Positions 34,578 through 44,400 are shown, counted from the stretch's first letter. The stretch is DNA of 64,000 bases from Deltaproteobacteria bacterium (GCA_028818755.1 JAPPNF010000169.1:27373-91372), one strand, 5' to 3'. Numbers and translations: made by a program. Notes: generated by a model from the letters alone, not told the origin.

Positions 34578-35711
34578 ATGTCGAAACCCATCCTACACGG
34601 CGTCAAGGTGCTGGACTTGAGCCACATGTACCCGGGCACGCTGTGCACGTGGCTGCTGGCGGCGCTGGGCGCGGAGATCCTCAAGGTGGAGGAGCCTGAG
34701 GCGGTGCGCTCGGGCGCGCCCTTCCTCAACCAGGGCAAGAAGAGCATCACATTGAACCTCAAAACCGACGCGGGACGCGGGGTGCTGTACACCTTGGCGA
34801 AGGAGTCGGACATCGTGGTGGAGGGGTTCCGGCCCGGCGTGGCGCGCAGGCTCCGGGTCGACTACGACACGCTGCGAGCGTTGAACCCCAGGCTCGTTTA
34901 CTGCTCCATATCGAGCTTCGGCCAGACCGGCCCGTCGGTGTCGTACTCCGCCCACGACATCAATTTCCTGGCGCTGAGCGGCATGCTCGGCATCGGCCGG
35001 GAGGCGGACCGCAGGCCGCTTCCTCCTGCCGCGCAAGTGGCGGACGTGGCCGGCGGCGGATACCCGGCCCTGAGCGCGATCCTCGCCGCCTACATCGCGG
35101 TGCTGCGCGACGGAGAGGGGCGTTTCCTCGACATCTCCATGTTCGACTGGACCCTGCTCATGGTGGCGCGCTACCTGATGCTCGACCCGCCGCCCCGGCG
35201 TTCCCGGCCGGTGGTCAAGCGCGAGCACGCCACCCTGGCCGGCACGGCGGCCTGTTACGACACCTACGAGGCGGGCGACGGCGGATTCGTGTCGCTGGCT
35301 GCCCTGGGGCCCAGGCAGTGGGCTCTCCTGTGCAAGGCGCTGGGCCTGGAGCGCTACGCGGACGCGGCCCTCGACCCGCTCAAGACGCCGCGAATCAAGG
35401 CGGCGATGCGCCGCGTCTTCAAGACCCGCCCGCGCGACCACTGGGTGGAGCTGCTGCGGAACGAGCACGGCCTCTCGGTGGCGCCGGTCTACGAGCCCGA
35501 GGAGGTGCTGGAGGATCCTCACGTCCGCTTCCGCAAGACGCTCGCCCGGGGGCGGGACGGCGTGGAATTTACGCCGCCGTTCTGGTTCGCCGGAGCGCGG
35601 AAGCCGGGAGGAAAGACCTGCCGCGTGGGTCAGCACACCGCCGCCGTCCTCAGGAGCCTCGGATACACCGCCACGGAGATCCGGCAACTCCGCAAGGCCA
35701 AGGCCGTCTGA
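34578..35711 (+). CDS. Family III (CaiB/BaiF) CoA-transferase
   Basis: 377 residues; start ATG 34578 preceded by GGGAGGC. N-terminus VLDLSHMYPGTLCTWLLAALGAEILKVE, then GKKSITLNLKTDAGRG and SSFGQTGP, are diagnostic. The catalytic Asp is present (LDISMFDW, Asp190), unlike the pair at 19850-22263. Would transfer CoA between two carboxylates. It is followed by a citrate synthase and further CoA-transferases, pointing to a dicarboxylate or short-chain acyl-CoA route. Confidence 0.9.
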   Translation: MSKPILHGVKVLDLSHMYPGTLCTWLLAALGAEILKVEEPEAVRSGAPFLNQGKKSITLNLKTDAGRGVLYTLAKESDIVVEGFRPGVARRLRVDYDTLRALNPRLVYCSISSFGQTGPSVSYSAHDINFLALSGMLGIGREADRRPLPPAAQVADVAGGGYPALSAILAAYIAVLRDGEGRFLDISMFDWTLLMVARYLMLDPPPRRSRPVVKREHATLAGTAACYDTYEAGDGGFVSLAALGPRQWALLCKALGLERYADAALDPLKTPRIKAAMRRVFKTRPRDHWVELLRNEHGLSVAPVYEPEEVLEDPHVRFRKTLARGRDGVEFTPPFWFAGARKPGGKTCRVGQHTAAVLRSLGYTATEIRQLRKAKAV

Positions 35712-35811
35712 TGCGGGATGCTCGGTTGAACACCGTCCGTGATTGGAGTAATTCTCCGGTAGCGTCCCGCGGGGCGTATTGCGCCCGCGTGGCGCCTTGG
35801 GGAGGCATTCG

Positions 35812-36933
35812 ATGTCGGAGGTAAAGGCGGGACTGGAAGGGGTGGTGGCCGGGGAGACGGCCATCTGTTCGGTGCGCCCGGAGGGGGAGTTGGTGTACCG
35901 CGGCTACGATGTGCACGACCTGGCGGAGCAGGCGAGCTTCGAGGAAGTGGCGTACCTGGTGCTGTTGGGCAGGCTTCCCACCCGTGCGGAGCTGGAAGCG
36001 TTCGACGCGGAGTTGCGCTCCCAGCGGGCGCTGCCGCCGGGAGTGGTGGAGAGCCTGGAGCTGCTCCCGTCGGACGCGGTTCCGATGGACGCGTTGCGCA
36101 CCGCGGTATCGGCGCTGGCGCTCTACGACCCGGACGCCGGAGACGACTCCCGCGAGGCCAACCTGAGGAAGGCGACGCGGCTGCTGGCGCGCCTGGCCAC
36201 GGTGGTGGCGGCGGTGCACCGGCTCTCGCAGGGGCTGGAGGTGGTGGCGCCGGATCCCGGGCTGAACCACGCGGCGAGTTTCCTGCACATGCTGCGCGGG
36301 GAGCGGCCCGACGAGTTCGAGGCCCGGGTGCTGGAGGTGACGCTGATTCTTTACATGGAGCACGAGTTCAACGCCTCCACGTTCACCGCCCGTGTGATCG
36401 CGTCCACGCTGGCGGACCTGTACGGCGCGGTGGTGGGAGCGATCGCGGCGCTCAAGGGGCCGCTTCACGGGGGCGCCAACGAGAAGGCGATGGACGTGAT
36501 CCTGGAGATCGGGGAGCCGGAGCGTGCGGAGGGGTGGGTGGAGGAGAGCCTGCGGGAGAAGAAGCGTGTGATGGGGTTCGGGCACCGGATCTACAAGACC
36601 GCGGACTCGCGGGTGGAGGTGGCGAAGAAGTGGGGAGTGTTGCTGGGCAGGCAACTGGACGACACGCGGTTGAGCGAGATCTGCATGACGGTGGAGGAGG
36701 TGATGCGGCGGGAGAAGAACCTGTGTCCGAACGTGGACTTCTACGCGGCGCCGATCTACCACATGATGAAGATTCCGATAGGGCTGAACACGCCGATATT
36801 CGCCATGAGCCGTGTGGTGGGGTGGTCGGCGCACATCATCGAGCAGACGGACAACAACCGCCTCTACCGTCCCAACTCACGGTACGTGGGCGCCACGGGC
36901 CTGGAGTTTCAGCCGCTCGACCGGCGCGGCTGA
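35812..36933 (+). CDS. Citrate synthase or 2-methylcitrate synthase
   Basis: 373 residues, the short bacterial dimeric class. Catalytic residues are visible: His in EHEFNAST, His in GPLHGGANE, Asp in PNVDFYAAP, with substrate-binding RVMGFGHRIYK. Short forms of this type include both citrate and 2-methylcitrate synthases, which cannot be told apart by eye. Neighbouring CoA-transferases and enoyl-CoA hydratase favour an acyl-CoA (acetyl- or propionyl-CoA) disposal role. No gltA-type NADH-site N-terminal domain is present. Its third-position GC is especially high. Confidence 0.9.
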   Translation: MSEVKAGLEGVVAGETAICSVRPEGELVYRGYDVHDLAEQASFEEVAYLVLLGRLPTRAELEAFDAELRSQRALPPGVVESLELLPSDAVPMDALRTAVSALALYDPDAGDDSREANLRKATRLLARLATVVAAVHRLSQGLEVVAPDPGLNHAASFLHMLRGERPDEFEARVLEVTLILYMEHEFNASTFTARVIASTLADLYGAVVGAIAALKGPLHGGANEKAMDVILEIGEPERAEGWVEESLREKKRVMGFGHRIYKTADSRVEVAKKWGVLLGRQLDDTRLSEICMTVEEVMRREKNLCPNVDFYAAPIYHMMKIPIGLNTPIFAMSRVVGWSAHIIEQTDNNRLYRPNSRYVGATGLEFQPLDRRG

Positions 36934-36960
36934 GCCGGAAGGCCCGGAAACGACCGTACG

Positions 36961-39417
36961 ATGGCGGAGCCGCGAACCGCACCGCAGGCGCTGGACGGCG
37001 TGAGGGTCCTGGAGCTCGCGGGCGCCGAGGGCGAGTACTGCGGCAAGCTCCTGGCGGATTTCGGCGCCGAGGTGATCAAGGTGGAACCGCCCGGAGGCAG
37101 TCCGTCTCGCGGCGAGCCTCCGTTCATGGACGACCGGCCGGGCTCCGATCGAAGCCTCACTTTCCTCTACTTCAACGCCAACAAGAAGAGCATCACGGCG
37201 GATCTCGGCACCGAGGAGGGCCGGGAACGCGTGCGGCGCCTGAGCGCGGAGGTCGACGTGTTGCTGGAAAGCGGCGCGCCCGGAACCCTGGCGGCCTTGG
37301 GACTGGGCCACGAGGACTTGCGCACGGCCAACCCGAGACTCGTCTACGCGTCGGTCACCGCGTTCGGCCAGACCGGACCCTACAGCGGCTACCGCTGGTC
37401 GGGGCTGGTGGCGTTCGCCATGGGCGGGCTCATGTATGTGAGCGGCAAGCCGTCGGCGCCGCCCGTCAACGCGCCCGGCGCGCAGGCGTTCCTGGTGGGC
37501 TCGGCCCACACCGCCCTGGCGATTCTCATGGCGCTGTGGCACGTGCGGCGGGGCGGCGCCGGACAGCACGTCGACGTGTCGATGATGGACTGTCTGGCGG
37601 CAATGGAGAACATGGTCTCGCGTTCCGCTTCCACCGGAGTGCACCCGCGCCGGGACGGCACCCAGCACCGCTTCGCCACCCCCGGCACCATCTACCGCTG
37701 CCGTGACGGCTATGTGCACATCTTCGTCACCAACTCCCAGCCGGGCGCCTGGGACCGGTTCGTGGACTGGCTCGGCTTGCCGGAGGCGCTGACCGGCGAC
37801 GAGTTCAACGACCCGGTCTATCGCCGCGCCCACGTCGCGGAGGTGGACCGGGTGGTCTCCGGAATCCTGGCTGACCTCCCGAAGGAAAAGGTTTACGAGG
37901 AGCTCCAGGACCGCCACATCCCGTGCGCGCCGGTGAACACGCCGCTGGAGTTCGTGCGGGACCGGCACATCGAGTCTCGCGGCTTCGTCGTCGATACCGT
38001 ACACGCGCGGCTGGGCCCCATGGAGTTTCCCGGCCGGGCCTACAAGACCGATAGCTGGCGATTCCGGCATCATGCTCCGCGGGTGGGGGAGCATGACGGG
38101 GTTGTGCTGAACAGTTTCAAGGCCGCGCAGGATACAGCGCAGCGCACGGTGGCTCCGAAGCCTGTGCCGGACCGGAGCCCGGATACGAATACGGGAGCAG
38201 GACACGGGACGGGTCCGAACGGGCTGCCCTTGACCGGCATTCGCGTAGCGGACTTCACCCACATGGTCGCCGGCCCCTACGGCACCATGCAGCTTGCATA
38301 CTTCGGCGCCGAGGTGATCAAGATCGAGTCCCGGGCGCGGCCGGACACCTGGCGTATCCGCGAGGGCAACAAGGACGTGGAGGCGTCGCTGCCCTTCGCC
38401 GACCACAACCGGAACAAGCTGTCGGTGACCGCCAACCTCAAGTCCGCCGAGGGCCGGGAGCTGGCGCGGCGCATCATCGCCGAGAGCGACGTCGTCGTGG
38501 AGAACTTCAGCGTCGGGGTCATGGACCGCCTGGGGCTGGGTTACGAGGAGCTTCGGGCTCTGAAGCCGGACATCATCATGATCCGGCTCCAGGGGCTCGG
38601 CACCACCGGCCCCCGGAAGAACTACGTGACCTGGGGCCCCAGCCTGATGCCGTTCTCCGGCATGACCTGGCTCTGGAATCACCCGGACGGCGGCGCGCCC
38701 GTGGGCTCGCAGACTTCCTACCCCGACTACATCGTATCCATCCACATGGCCTTCGCGCTGATGGCCGCGCTGCATCACCGCGCCAATACGGGGGAGGGGC
38801 AGTTCATCGACATCGCCCAGGGCGAGGTAACGGCATCGCTCATCGGGCCGGCGCTGCTGGACGGACTGGTCAACGGGCGCGCCGCGGAGCCCGTGGGGAA
38901 CCGCGGCCACGCCGGCGCCCCCCACGGCTGCTATCCCTGCGCGGGTGAAGACGAGTGGTGCGTGATCTCGGTGGGGGACGATGCGGAGTGGCAACGTTTG
39001 TGCGCGGTAACCGAGAACGGTACGGGGCTTCGGGACGAGCGGTTCGCCACCGCGGCCGGGCGCCGGGCCAACGCGGCGGAGCTGGACGAGCTGGTGTCCG
39101 AGTGGACGCGGCAGCGGAGCCCGCGGGAGGTCATGGAGGCGCTTCAGGCGCGGGACGTAACCGCCGGGATGGTGTCGGACGGCACCACGCTGGTCCACGA
39201 CCCGCATCTGCGCTCGCGCGGTTCCGTGGTGGAGCACGAGCACCCGCGCCAGGGCCGGCTGACGCTTCCCGGCATCGTAACGAAGCTCTCCGAGACGCCC
39301 GGGGAGATCCGCCGCCATGCGCCGTTGCTGGGTCAGGACACCCACGCGGTGCTGAGCGGATTGCTCGGACTGACCGACGAGGAGATTCGCCGCCTGGAGG
39401 CGGCCGGGGCGTTTTGA
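36961..39417 (+). CDS. Fused double family III CoA-transferase
   Basis: 818 residues, twice the family length. Domain 1 (about 8-395) holds VLELAGAEGEYCGKLLADFGAEVIKVE and the catalytic Asp210 (VDVSMMD). Domain 2 (about 422-818) holds VADFTHMVAGPYG...YFGAEVIKIE but has Glu622 in the Asp position (IDIAQGE). A short, polar linker (about 396-420) joins them. This looks like a heterodimeric CoA-transferase fused into one chain; the separate genes at 19850 and 21049 are its two-gene counterpart, the second with the same QGE motif. The fusion would lock one catalytic and one non-standard half together. Start 27 bases after the citrate synthase stop. Confidence 0.88.
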   Translation: MAEPRTAPQALDGVRVLELAGAEGEYCGKLLADFGAEVIKVEPPGGSPSRGEPPFMDDRPGSDRSLTFLYFNANKKSITADLGTEEGRERVRRLSAEVDVLLESGAPGTLAALGLGHEDLRTANPRLVYASVTAFGQTGPYSGYRWSGLVAFAMGGLMYVSGKPSAPPVNAPGAQAFLVGSAHTALAILMALWHVRRGGAGQHVDVSMMDCLAAMENMVSRSASTGVHPRRDGTQHRFATPGTIYRCRDGYVHIFVTNSQPGAWDRFVDWLGLPEALTGDEFNDPVYRRAHVAEVDRVVSGILADLPKEKVYEELQDRHIPCAPVNTPLEFVRDRHIESRGFVVDTVHARLGPMEFPGRAYKTDSWRFRHHAPRVGEHDGVVLNSFKAAQDTAQRTVAPKPVPDRSPDTNTGAGHGTGPNGLPLTGIRVADFTHMVAGPYGTMQLAYFGAEVIKIESRARPDTWRIREGNKDVEASLPFADHNRNKLSVTANLKSAEGRELARRIIAESDVVVENFSVGVMDRLGLGYEELRALKPDIIMIRLQGLGTTGPRKNYVTWGPSLMPFSGMTWLWNHPDGGAPVGSQTSYPDYIVSIHMAFALMAALHHRANTGEGQFIDIAQGEVTASLIGPALLDGLVNGRAAEPVGNRGHAGAPHGCYPCAGEDEWCVISVGDDAEWQRLCAVTENGTGLRDERFATAAGRRANAAELDELVSEWTRQRSPREVMEALQARDVTAGMVSDGTTLVHDPHLRSRGSVVEHEHPRQGRLTLPGIVTKLSETPGEIRRHAPLLGQDTHAVLSGLLGLTDEEIRRLEAAGAF

Positions 39418-39463
39418 CGCCGGGGGGTACGAAGAAACACGCGCAAGACACGCGAGGAGCAAC

Positions 39464-40249
39464 ATGGACCATCAAGCGATCATATTCGAGCGAAAGAACG
39501 GCATCGCGTACGTGACACTGAACCGCCCGGAGGTGCTGAACGCGCGCAACCGGCGGATGCGCGAGGAGCTCATCAGCGCGGTGACCGCCATCCGCGCGGA
39601 CCCAGAGGTGCGAGTGATGATCGTCACCGGCGCGGGGGAGCGGTCTTTTTCGGCCGGCCGGGATCTCAAGGAGGCGGCCCAGGAAAAGGTCGGCGTGGTG
39701 GCGGCGCGGCAGGCGAAGTTGGAAGTCGGCGACACCGAGCTGATCGCCCGGCTCAACAAGCCGGTGATCGCGGCCATCAACGGCTTCGCCCTGGGCGGCG
39801 GCTGCGAGCTGGCGCTGGCCTGCGACATCCGGGTGGCGGTGGAAGATGCGAAGCTGGGGTTGCCCGAGGTTTCCCGCGGCATGATCCCGGGCAGCGGCGG
39901 CACGCAGCGCCTGTCGCGGGTGGTGGGCCTCGGCAAGGCTCTGGAGCTGATCCTCACCGGCAGCGTCATCGACGCCCAGGAAGCCCTTCGCATCGGCCTC
40001 GTGAACAAGGTGGTACCGCGCGACCAGCTCATGGCGGCGGCCGAGGAATACGCCCAAGCCATCGTCACCAAGGCGCCCCTGGCGGTGATCTTCGCCAAGG
40101 AGGCGGTGCGCGAGGGCTACGAGATGTCGCTGGACGACGGCCTGCGCCTGGAGACCGACCTGTCGGCGTTGCTCCGGACCACGTCGGACGTCAAGGAGGG
40201 CGCCCGGGCCTTCGTGGAGAAGCGCGCGCCGCAGTGGCGCGGAGAGTGA
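39464..40249 (+). CDS. Enoyl-CoA hydratase/isomerase family protein
   Basis: 261 residues, standard crotonase length. Oxyanion-hole segments are AGRDLKEAA and INGFALGGG; catalytic Glu residues appear in GGGCELALACD and GLPEVSRGMIPGSGGTQ. Both acidic residues needed for hydration are present, so an active hydratase is expected. Starts 46 bases after the fused CoA-transferase, so it probably acts on the acyl-CoA that enzyme makes. Confidence 0.92.
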   Translation: MDHQAIIFERKNGIAYVTLNRPEVLNARNRRMREELISAVTAIRADPEVRVMIVTGAGERSFSAGRDLKEAAQEKVGVVAARQAKLEVGDTELIARLNKPVIAAINGFALGGGCELALACDIRVAVEDAKLGLPEVSRGMIPGSGGTQRLSRVVGLGKALELILTGSVIDAQEALRIGLVNKVVPRDQLMAAAEEYAQAIVTKAPLAVIFAKEAVREGYEMSLDDGLRLETDLSALLRTTSDVKEGARAFVEKRAPQWRGE

Positions 40250-40283
40250 CCATCGGTCTCGGCCTGACAGACGAGGAGATGAC

Positions 40284-42029
40284 ATGGCAGAATACGGCTC
40301 CGACCTCATCGTGGACATGCTCAAGAGCCTGGGGATCAAGTACGCGGCGTTGAACCCCGGGGCGAGCTTTCGCGGCATCCACGACTCGCTGGTGAACTAC
40401 AACCGCAACAAGAACCCGGAGATCATCGTCTGCTGCCACGAGGAGATCGCCGTGGCCGTGGCCCACGGCTACGCCAAGGCCACGGGCGAGCCCATGGCCG
40501 CCATCGTGCACGACGTGGTGGGGCTCCAGCACGCCTCCATGGCCATCTACAACGCCTGGTGCGACAAGACGCCGGTGCTGGTGCTGGGGGGTACGGGGCC
40601 CATGGACACCACCAAGCGGCGGCCCTGGATCGACTGGATCCACACCGCGCTGGTGCAGGGCAACTTCGTGCGCGACATCGTCAAGCTGGACGATCAGCCC
40701 ATGAGCCTGGGGGCGTTGTCCAACTCCATCCTGCGTGGCTACCGGGTGGCCATGACCGAGCCCAAGGGGCCGGTCTACCTGTGCTTCGATCTCGACCTGC
40801 AGGAGTCGAGACTGCCGGAAGCCATGGCCGCGGGCATGCCGGCGCCGGACCGCTTCCGCCCGCCGGTGCCGCTCCAGGCCGAGCAGGGGGCCATCGAGGA
40901 GGCCGCGGCTTGGCTGTGCGATGCGCGGAACCCGCTCATCATCGCCGACTACCTGGGCCGCAACCCGCAGTCGATGCTCTCGCTGGTGGAACTGGCGGAG
41001 GCGCTGGGAGCCGCGGTGGTGGACCGGGGCGCGCGCCACAACTTCCCCAACACCCATCCGCTGGACCTGAGCGGCAAGGAGAAGGAGATGGTGGCCGAGG
41101 CCGACGTCATCCTGGGGCTTGACGTCATGGACCTCTACGGCGCGCTGCACCGGCACGACGCCAGGACGCAGACCTCCGAGCCCGCGTTCCAGCCCGGCTG
41201 CAAGATCATCAACGTGACCCTGGCGGACTTCGCCATCAAGAGCTGGTCCACCGAGTTCATGGAACTGTCGCCCGTGGACCTTCCCATCCTGGCCGACACG
41301 TCGGTGTTCGTGCCCGCCTTGACCGAGGCGGTCAAGCGGCGCGGCGGCCCCGACCAATCCGTGAAGGACGACCGCTGCCGGGCGCTGGAGCAGCGCCACC
41401 GGGAGATCCGGGAAGAGAGCCAGGCCATGCTGCGCAAGCGTTGGGACGAGAGCCCCATCTCGCCGCCGCGCATGTCCCAGGAGATCTGGGAGGTCATCAA
41501 GGACGAGGACTGGACCCTGGTGGCCGGCTCCTTCCGCGGCTGGCCGCGGCGGCTGTGGGACTGGGAGAAGCCCAACGCGTTCCTGGGGGGCTACGGCGGC
41601 GGCGGCCTGGGCTACGCCCCCGGAGCGTCGGTGGGCGCGGCCCTGGGGCTCAAGGACAGCGGTACCGTGTGCATCGACCTGCAGCGCGACGGCGACATGC
41701 TGTTCACCAACAGCGCCCTGTGGACCGCCGCCAGCTACGACGTGCCGCTGCTGATGCTCATGACCAACAACCGCACCTACTACAACGACGAGGAGCACCA
41801 GGAACGGGTGGCGATAGCGCGCAGCCGCCCGGTGGAGAACAAGGGTATCGGCATGCGCATGGAGAAGCCGCCGGTGGACTTCGCCACCCTGGCCAAGTCC
41901 TTCGGCGTTTACAGCGAGGGCCCGGTGGAGGACCCCGCGGACATCCAGCCCGCGGTCAGGCGGGCGCTGGCGGTGGTCAAGGAAGAGCGCAAGCCGGCGC
42001 TGGTGGACGTGATAATACAGTCGATCTAA
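40284..42029 (+). CDS. Thiamine pyrophosphate-dependent enzyme (acetolactate synthase/decarboxylase family)
   Basis: 581 residues. The N-terminal PYR domain carries the activating Glu in CCHEEIAVAVAHGYAKATG; a central domain covers about 200-340. The C-terminal PP domain has the Mg/TPP motif RDGDMLFTNSALWTAASYDVPLLMLMTNN. The GDG of the usual TPP motif is RDGD, with Asp kept. Family members include acetolactate synthase, oxalyl-CoA decarboxylase and benzoylformate decarboxylase. Next to CoA-transferases and enoyl-CoA hydratase, a 2-hydroxyacyl-CoA or oxalyl-CoA type lyase/decarboxylase is possible. Specific substrate unknown. Confidence 0.87.
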   Translation: MAEYGSDLIVDMLKSLGIKYAALNPGASFRGIHDSLVNYNRNKNPEIIVCCHEEIAVAVAHGYAKATGEPMAAIVHDVVGLQHASMAIYNAWCDKTPVLVLGGTGPMDTTKRRPWIDWIHTALVQGNFVRDIVKLDDQPMSLGALSNSILRGYRVAMTEPKGPVYLCFDLDLQESRLPEAMAAGMPAPDRFRPPVPLQAEQGAIEEAAAWLCDARNPLIIADYLGRNPQSMLSLVELAEALGAAVVDRGARHNFPNTHPLDLSGKEKEMVAEADVILGLDVMDLYGALHRHDARTQTSEPAFQPGCKIINVTLADFAIKSWSTEFMELSPVDLPILADTSVFVPALTEAVKRRGGPDQSVKDDRCRALEQRHREIREESQAMLRKRWDESPISPPRMSQEIWEVIKDEDWTLVAGSFRGWPRRLWDWEKPNAFLGGYGGGGLGYAPGASVGAALGLKDSGTVCIDLQRDGDMLFTNSALWTAASYDVPLLMLMTNNRTYYNDEEHQERVAIARSRPVENKGIGMRMEKPPVDFATLAKSFGVYSEGPVEDPADIQPAVRRALAVVKEERKPALVDVIIQSI

Positions 42030-42033
42030 GGAG

Positions 42034-42180
42034 ATGGCGTCCTTCGACTTCGCTTCGCTACGCTCAGGACGAACGGTAATGGTTTGGCGTTTCCTGAGCC
42101 TGACTAAGAGCTCGGTATGAATGGAAAGAATGGATAACCGTTCGTCCTGAGCGTAGCGAAGCGAAGTCGAAGGACGCCAT
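42034..42180. repeat. Perfect 44-bp inverted repeat, family A
   Basis: Arms 42034-42077 and 42137-42180 are exact reverse complements around a 59-base loop; over 41 bases they are identical to the arms at 18062-18160. Inserted directly after the TPP enzyme's stop codon and up against the ribosome binding site of the deacylase gene. Confidence 0.93.
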
Positions 42181-42199
42181 GCAAGAAGGAGGATTCGTC

Positions 42200-43879
42200 A
42201 TGGCATACGATATGGTGATTCGCGGCGCGACCATCTGTGACGGCTCGGGCAAGCCCCGCTACACCGGGGACGTGGCCGTCGAGGGCGGGACCATCCGGCA
42301 GGTGGGCGGCAAGGCCGGGGCGGCCCGGCGCGAGGTGGGCGGCGACGGCCTGGTGGCGGCGCCCGGGTTTATCGACGGCCACACTCACATGGACGCGCAA
42401 CTCCTGTGGGATCCCCAGGTGACCAGCTCCTGCTACCACGGCGTCACCAGCATCGTCACCGGCAACTGCGGCCTGAGCCTGGCGCCGTGCAAGCCCGAGG
42501 ACCGGGACATCCTGCTGCAGACCTTCTCCCACGTGGAGGGCATGGACATCGGCCTGCTGCGGCGCGCGGTGGAATGGAGCTGGACCGACATGGCCGGCTA
42601 CATGGACGCGGTGGAGGCCATGCGCCCGGCCCTCAACGTCGGCATGCTGGTGGGTCACTGCCCGCTGCGCCAGTACGTCATGGGCGACGACGCCGTCAAG
42701 CGCGCCGCCACGGCCGACGAGGTCGCGGCCATGCAGGCGCTCCTGCGCGAGGCCCTGAACGCCGGCTTGCTGGGCTTCTCCACCAACCGCAACGAGCGCC
42801 ACTTCCGCGAGGACGGCGAGCCCCTGCCCAGCCGGCTGGCGGAGTGGGAGGAACTGGAAGCGTTGGGGCAGGTGCTCACGGACATGAACCGCGGCGTCAT
42901 TCAGATGAGTTCCGCGGGCCAGAACGCCGAGCGGGTGGCGTCCCTGGCCGACTTTTCGCTCCGCACCGGCCGTCCGGTAGTGTGGAACTCCATCCTGCAC
43001 CGCTGGGCCAGGCCCGACGAGTGGCGCGAGCTGCTGGACGCCACGGTGAAGGGCTTCGAGCGCGGCGCCCAGGCCTGGGCCAACACCAACGTCCGGCCCT
43101 TCAACAACCGCTTCAACCTCATCGACGGCCAGGAGTTCGACGAGTTCCCCACATGGCGCGGCCTCATGTTCAGCCCCATCGAGGAACGCCGGGCCGCCTT
43201 CCAGGACCCGGAGGTGCGCAAGAAGCTCCGCTGGGAGGTGGTGGAGGACACCAGCACCTCGGCCTTCCACAGGCGCTGGGATATCGTCTACATCGTTAAG
43301 CCCGCCACCGAGAAGAACGCCCACCTCAAGGGAGCCAACGTGGCCGACTACGCCCGCTCCGTGGGCAAGGACGTATTCGACGCGTTCATGGACCTGTGCC
43401 TGGAGGAAGACCTGGCGACCGGTTTCCAGACCGCGCACACCAACGGCGACGCCGACGCCGTCGGCGCCATCGTGGCGAGCCCCTACACCGTGCTCGGCCA
43501 GTCCGACGCCGGCGCCCACGTAGCCATCGACGCGGGCTTCGGCTACTGCACCCTGCTGCTGGACAAGTACGTGCGCGAGCGCGGCGACCTCACCCTGGAG
43601 GAAGGTGTGCGCAAGCTCACCTCCATGCAGGCGGACATCTGCGGCATCACCGACCGCGGCCGCCTCGAGGAAGGGATGGCCGCGGACGTAGTGGTGTTCG
43701 ACCCCGCCACGGTGGCGCCGCGGGAACCGGAGCTGATGCACGACTTCCCCGGCGGCGCGGCGCGGCTGATCCAGCAGGCCGACGGCATCCGCACGGTCCT
43801 GGTCAACGGCCAGGTGGTGCTGGAGGACGGCGAGCCCACCGGGGAGCGCTCAGGAACGGTGCTGCGCAACGGGGTGTGA
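42200..43879 (+). CDS. N-acyl-D-amino-acid deacylase (amidohydrolase family 3)
   Basis: 559 residues from ATG 42200, with AAGGAGGA 8 bases upstream. Metal-binding GFIDGHTHMDAQ, the Cys of VTGNCGLSLAP (a D-aminoacylase feature) and SDAGAHVAID with the catalytic Asp are all visible. It would hydrolyse N-acyl-D-amino acids or related amides or carbamates in the cytoplasm; no signal peptide. The repeat-family hairpin just upstream separates it from the preceding CoA-metabolism genes. Confidence 0.87.
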   Translation: MAYDMVIRGATICDGSGKPRYTGDVAVEGGTIRQVGGKAGAARREVGGDGLVAAPGFIDGHTHMDAQLLWDPQVTSSCYHGVTSIVTGNCGLSLAPCKPEDRDILLQTFSHVEGMDIGLLRRAVEWSWTDMAGYMDAVEAMRPALNVGMLVGHCPLRQYVMGDDAVKRAATADEVAAMQALLREALNAGLLGFSTNRNERHFREDGEPLPSRLAEWEELEALGQVLTDMNRGVIQMSSAGQNAERVASLADFSLRTGRPVVWNSILHRWARPDEWRELLDATVKGFERGAQAWANTNVRPFNNRFNLIDGQEFDEFPTWRGLMFSPIEERRAAFQDPEVRKKLRWEVVEDTSTSAFHRRWDIVYIVKPATEKNAHLKGANVADYARSVGKDVFDAFMDLCLEEDLATGFQTAHTNGDADAVGAIVASPYTVLGQSDAGAHVAIDAGFGYCTLLLDKYVRERGDLTLEEGVRKLTSMQADICGITDRGRLEEGMAADVVVFDPATVAPREPELMHDFPGGAARLIQQADGIRTVLVNGQVVLEDGEPTGERSGTVLRNGV

Positions 43880-43900
43880 CGGACAAGCGCGCCGGGTTCT

Positions 43901-43946
43901 TCCACTTCGCTTCGCCTGTCCTGGCTTGCCGAAGGGCTCAGGACGG
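43901..43946. repeat. Degenerate palindromic repeat fragment
   Basis: CACTTCGCTTCGCC and GGGCTCAGGACGG recall family A repeats, with an unlike central segment (TGTCCTGGCTTGCCGAAGG). It lies between the deacylase and the vapC-like gene. Nothing else is seen in this gap. Confidence 0.45.
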
Positions 43947-44013
43947 AGATCGGTCCTCCGCGGGAGACGCGAAGCCTGTTTCCCGCCGACGCCCGGCTGG
44001 CGAGATGCCGCGG

Positions 44014-44400
44014 CTACAACTCGAAGACAGGTACTTCCATGGCGCGGGCGGCGGCAGTCATCCGGTGGTCGTAGCTGGCCAGCGCGACCGGCTGGCCTTG
44101 GCTGCGCAGGTAATCGCATGACGCCAGGTGCAGAGCATCCAGGGTACGGACGGGGATGGGAAAGGCTTCCAGGGCGCGTGCGAGGACCGGGGGCGTAAGC
44201 TCCAGTATGGCGATCCGTCCCAGAAGTCCGCGCGCTGGCTCGCCGTGCGAGTCGGCGAGGCTGCGGGCGTGCAGCCTGTTCCAGATCTCGTACTCCATCA
44301 ACCGGCTGGCCACCAGGGTTTCGCTCCACAACGAAGCAGGCGGGCGCCGGTCCTCGGCCAGGAGTTGGGCAAGCGCGACGGAGGTATCGACGTAGATCAC
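44014..44400 (-). CDS. vapC: PIN-domain toxin, VapC family
   Basis: 128 residues. The acidic PIN site is visible: Asp4-containing YVDTSVAL, Glu in LMEYEIWNRL, Asp in RTLDALHLA and Asp in ASYDHRM. These bind Mg for ribonuclease activity, as in VapC toxins that cut tRNA or rRNA. The start overlaps the antitoxin stop by 4 bases (ATGA), the standard arrangement. Confidence 0.9.
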   Translation of the reverse strand: MIYVDTSVALAQLLAEDRRPPASLWSETLVASRLMEYEIWNRLHARSLADSHGEPARGLLGRIAILELTPPVLARALEAFPIPVRTLDALHLASCDYLRSQGQPVALASYDHRMTAAARAMEVPVFEL

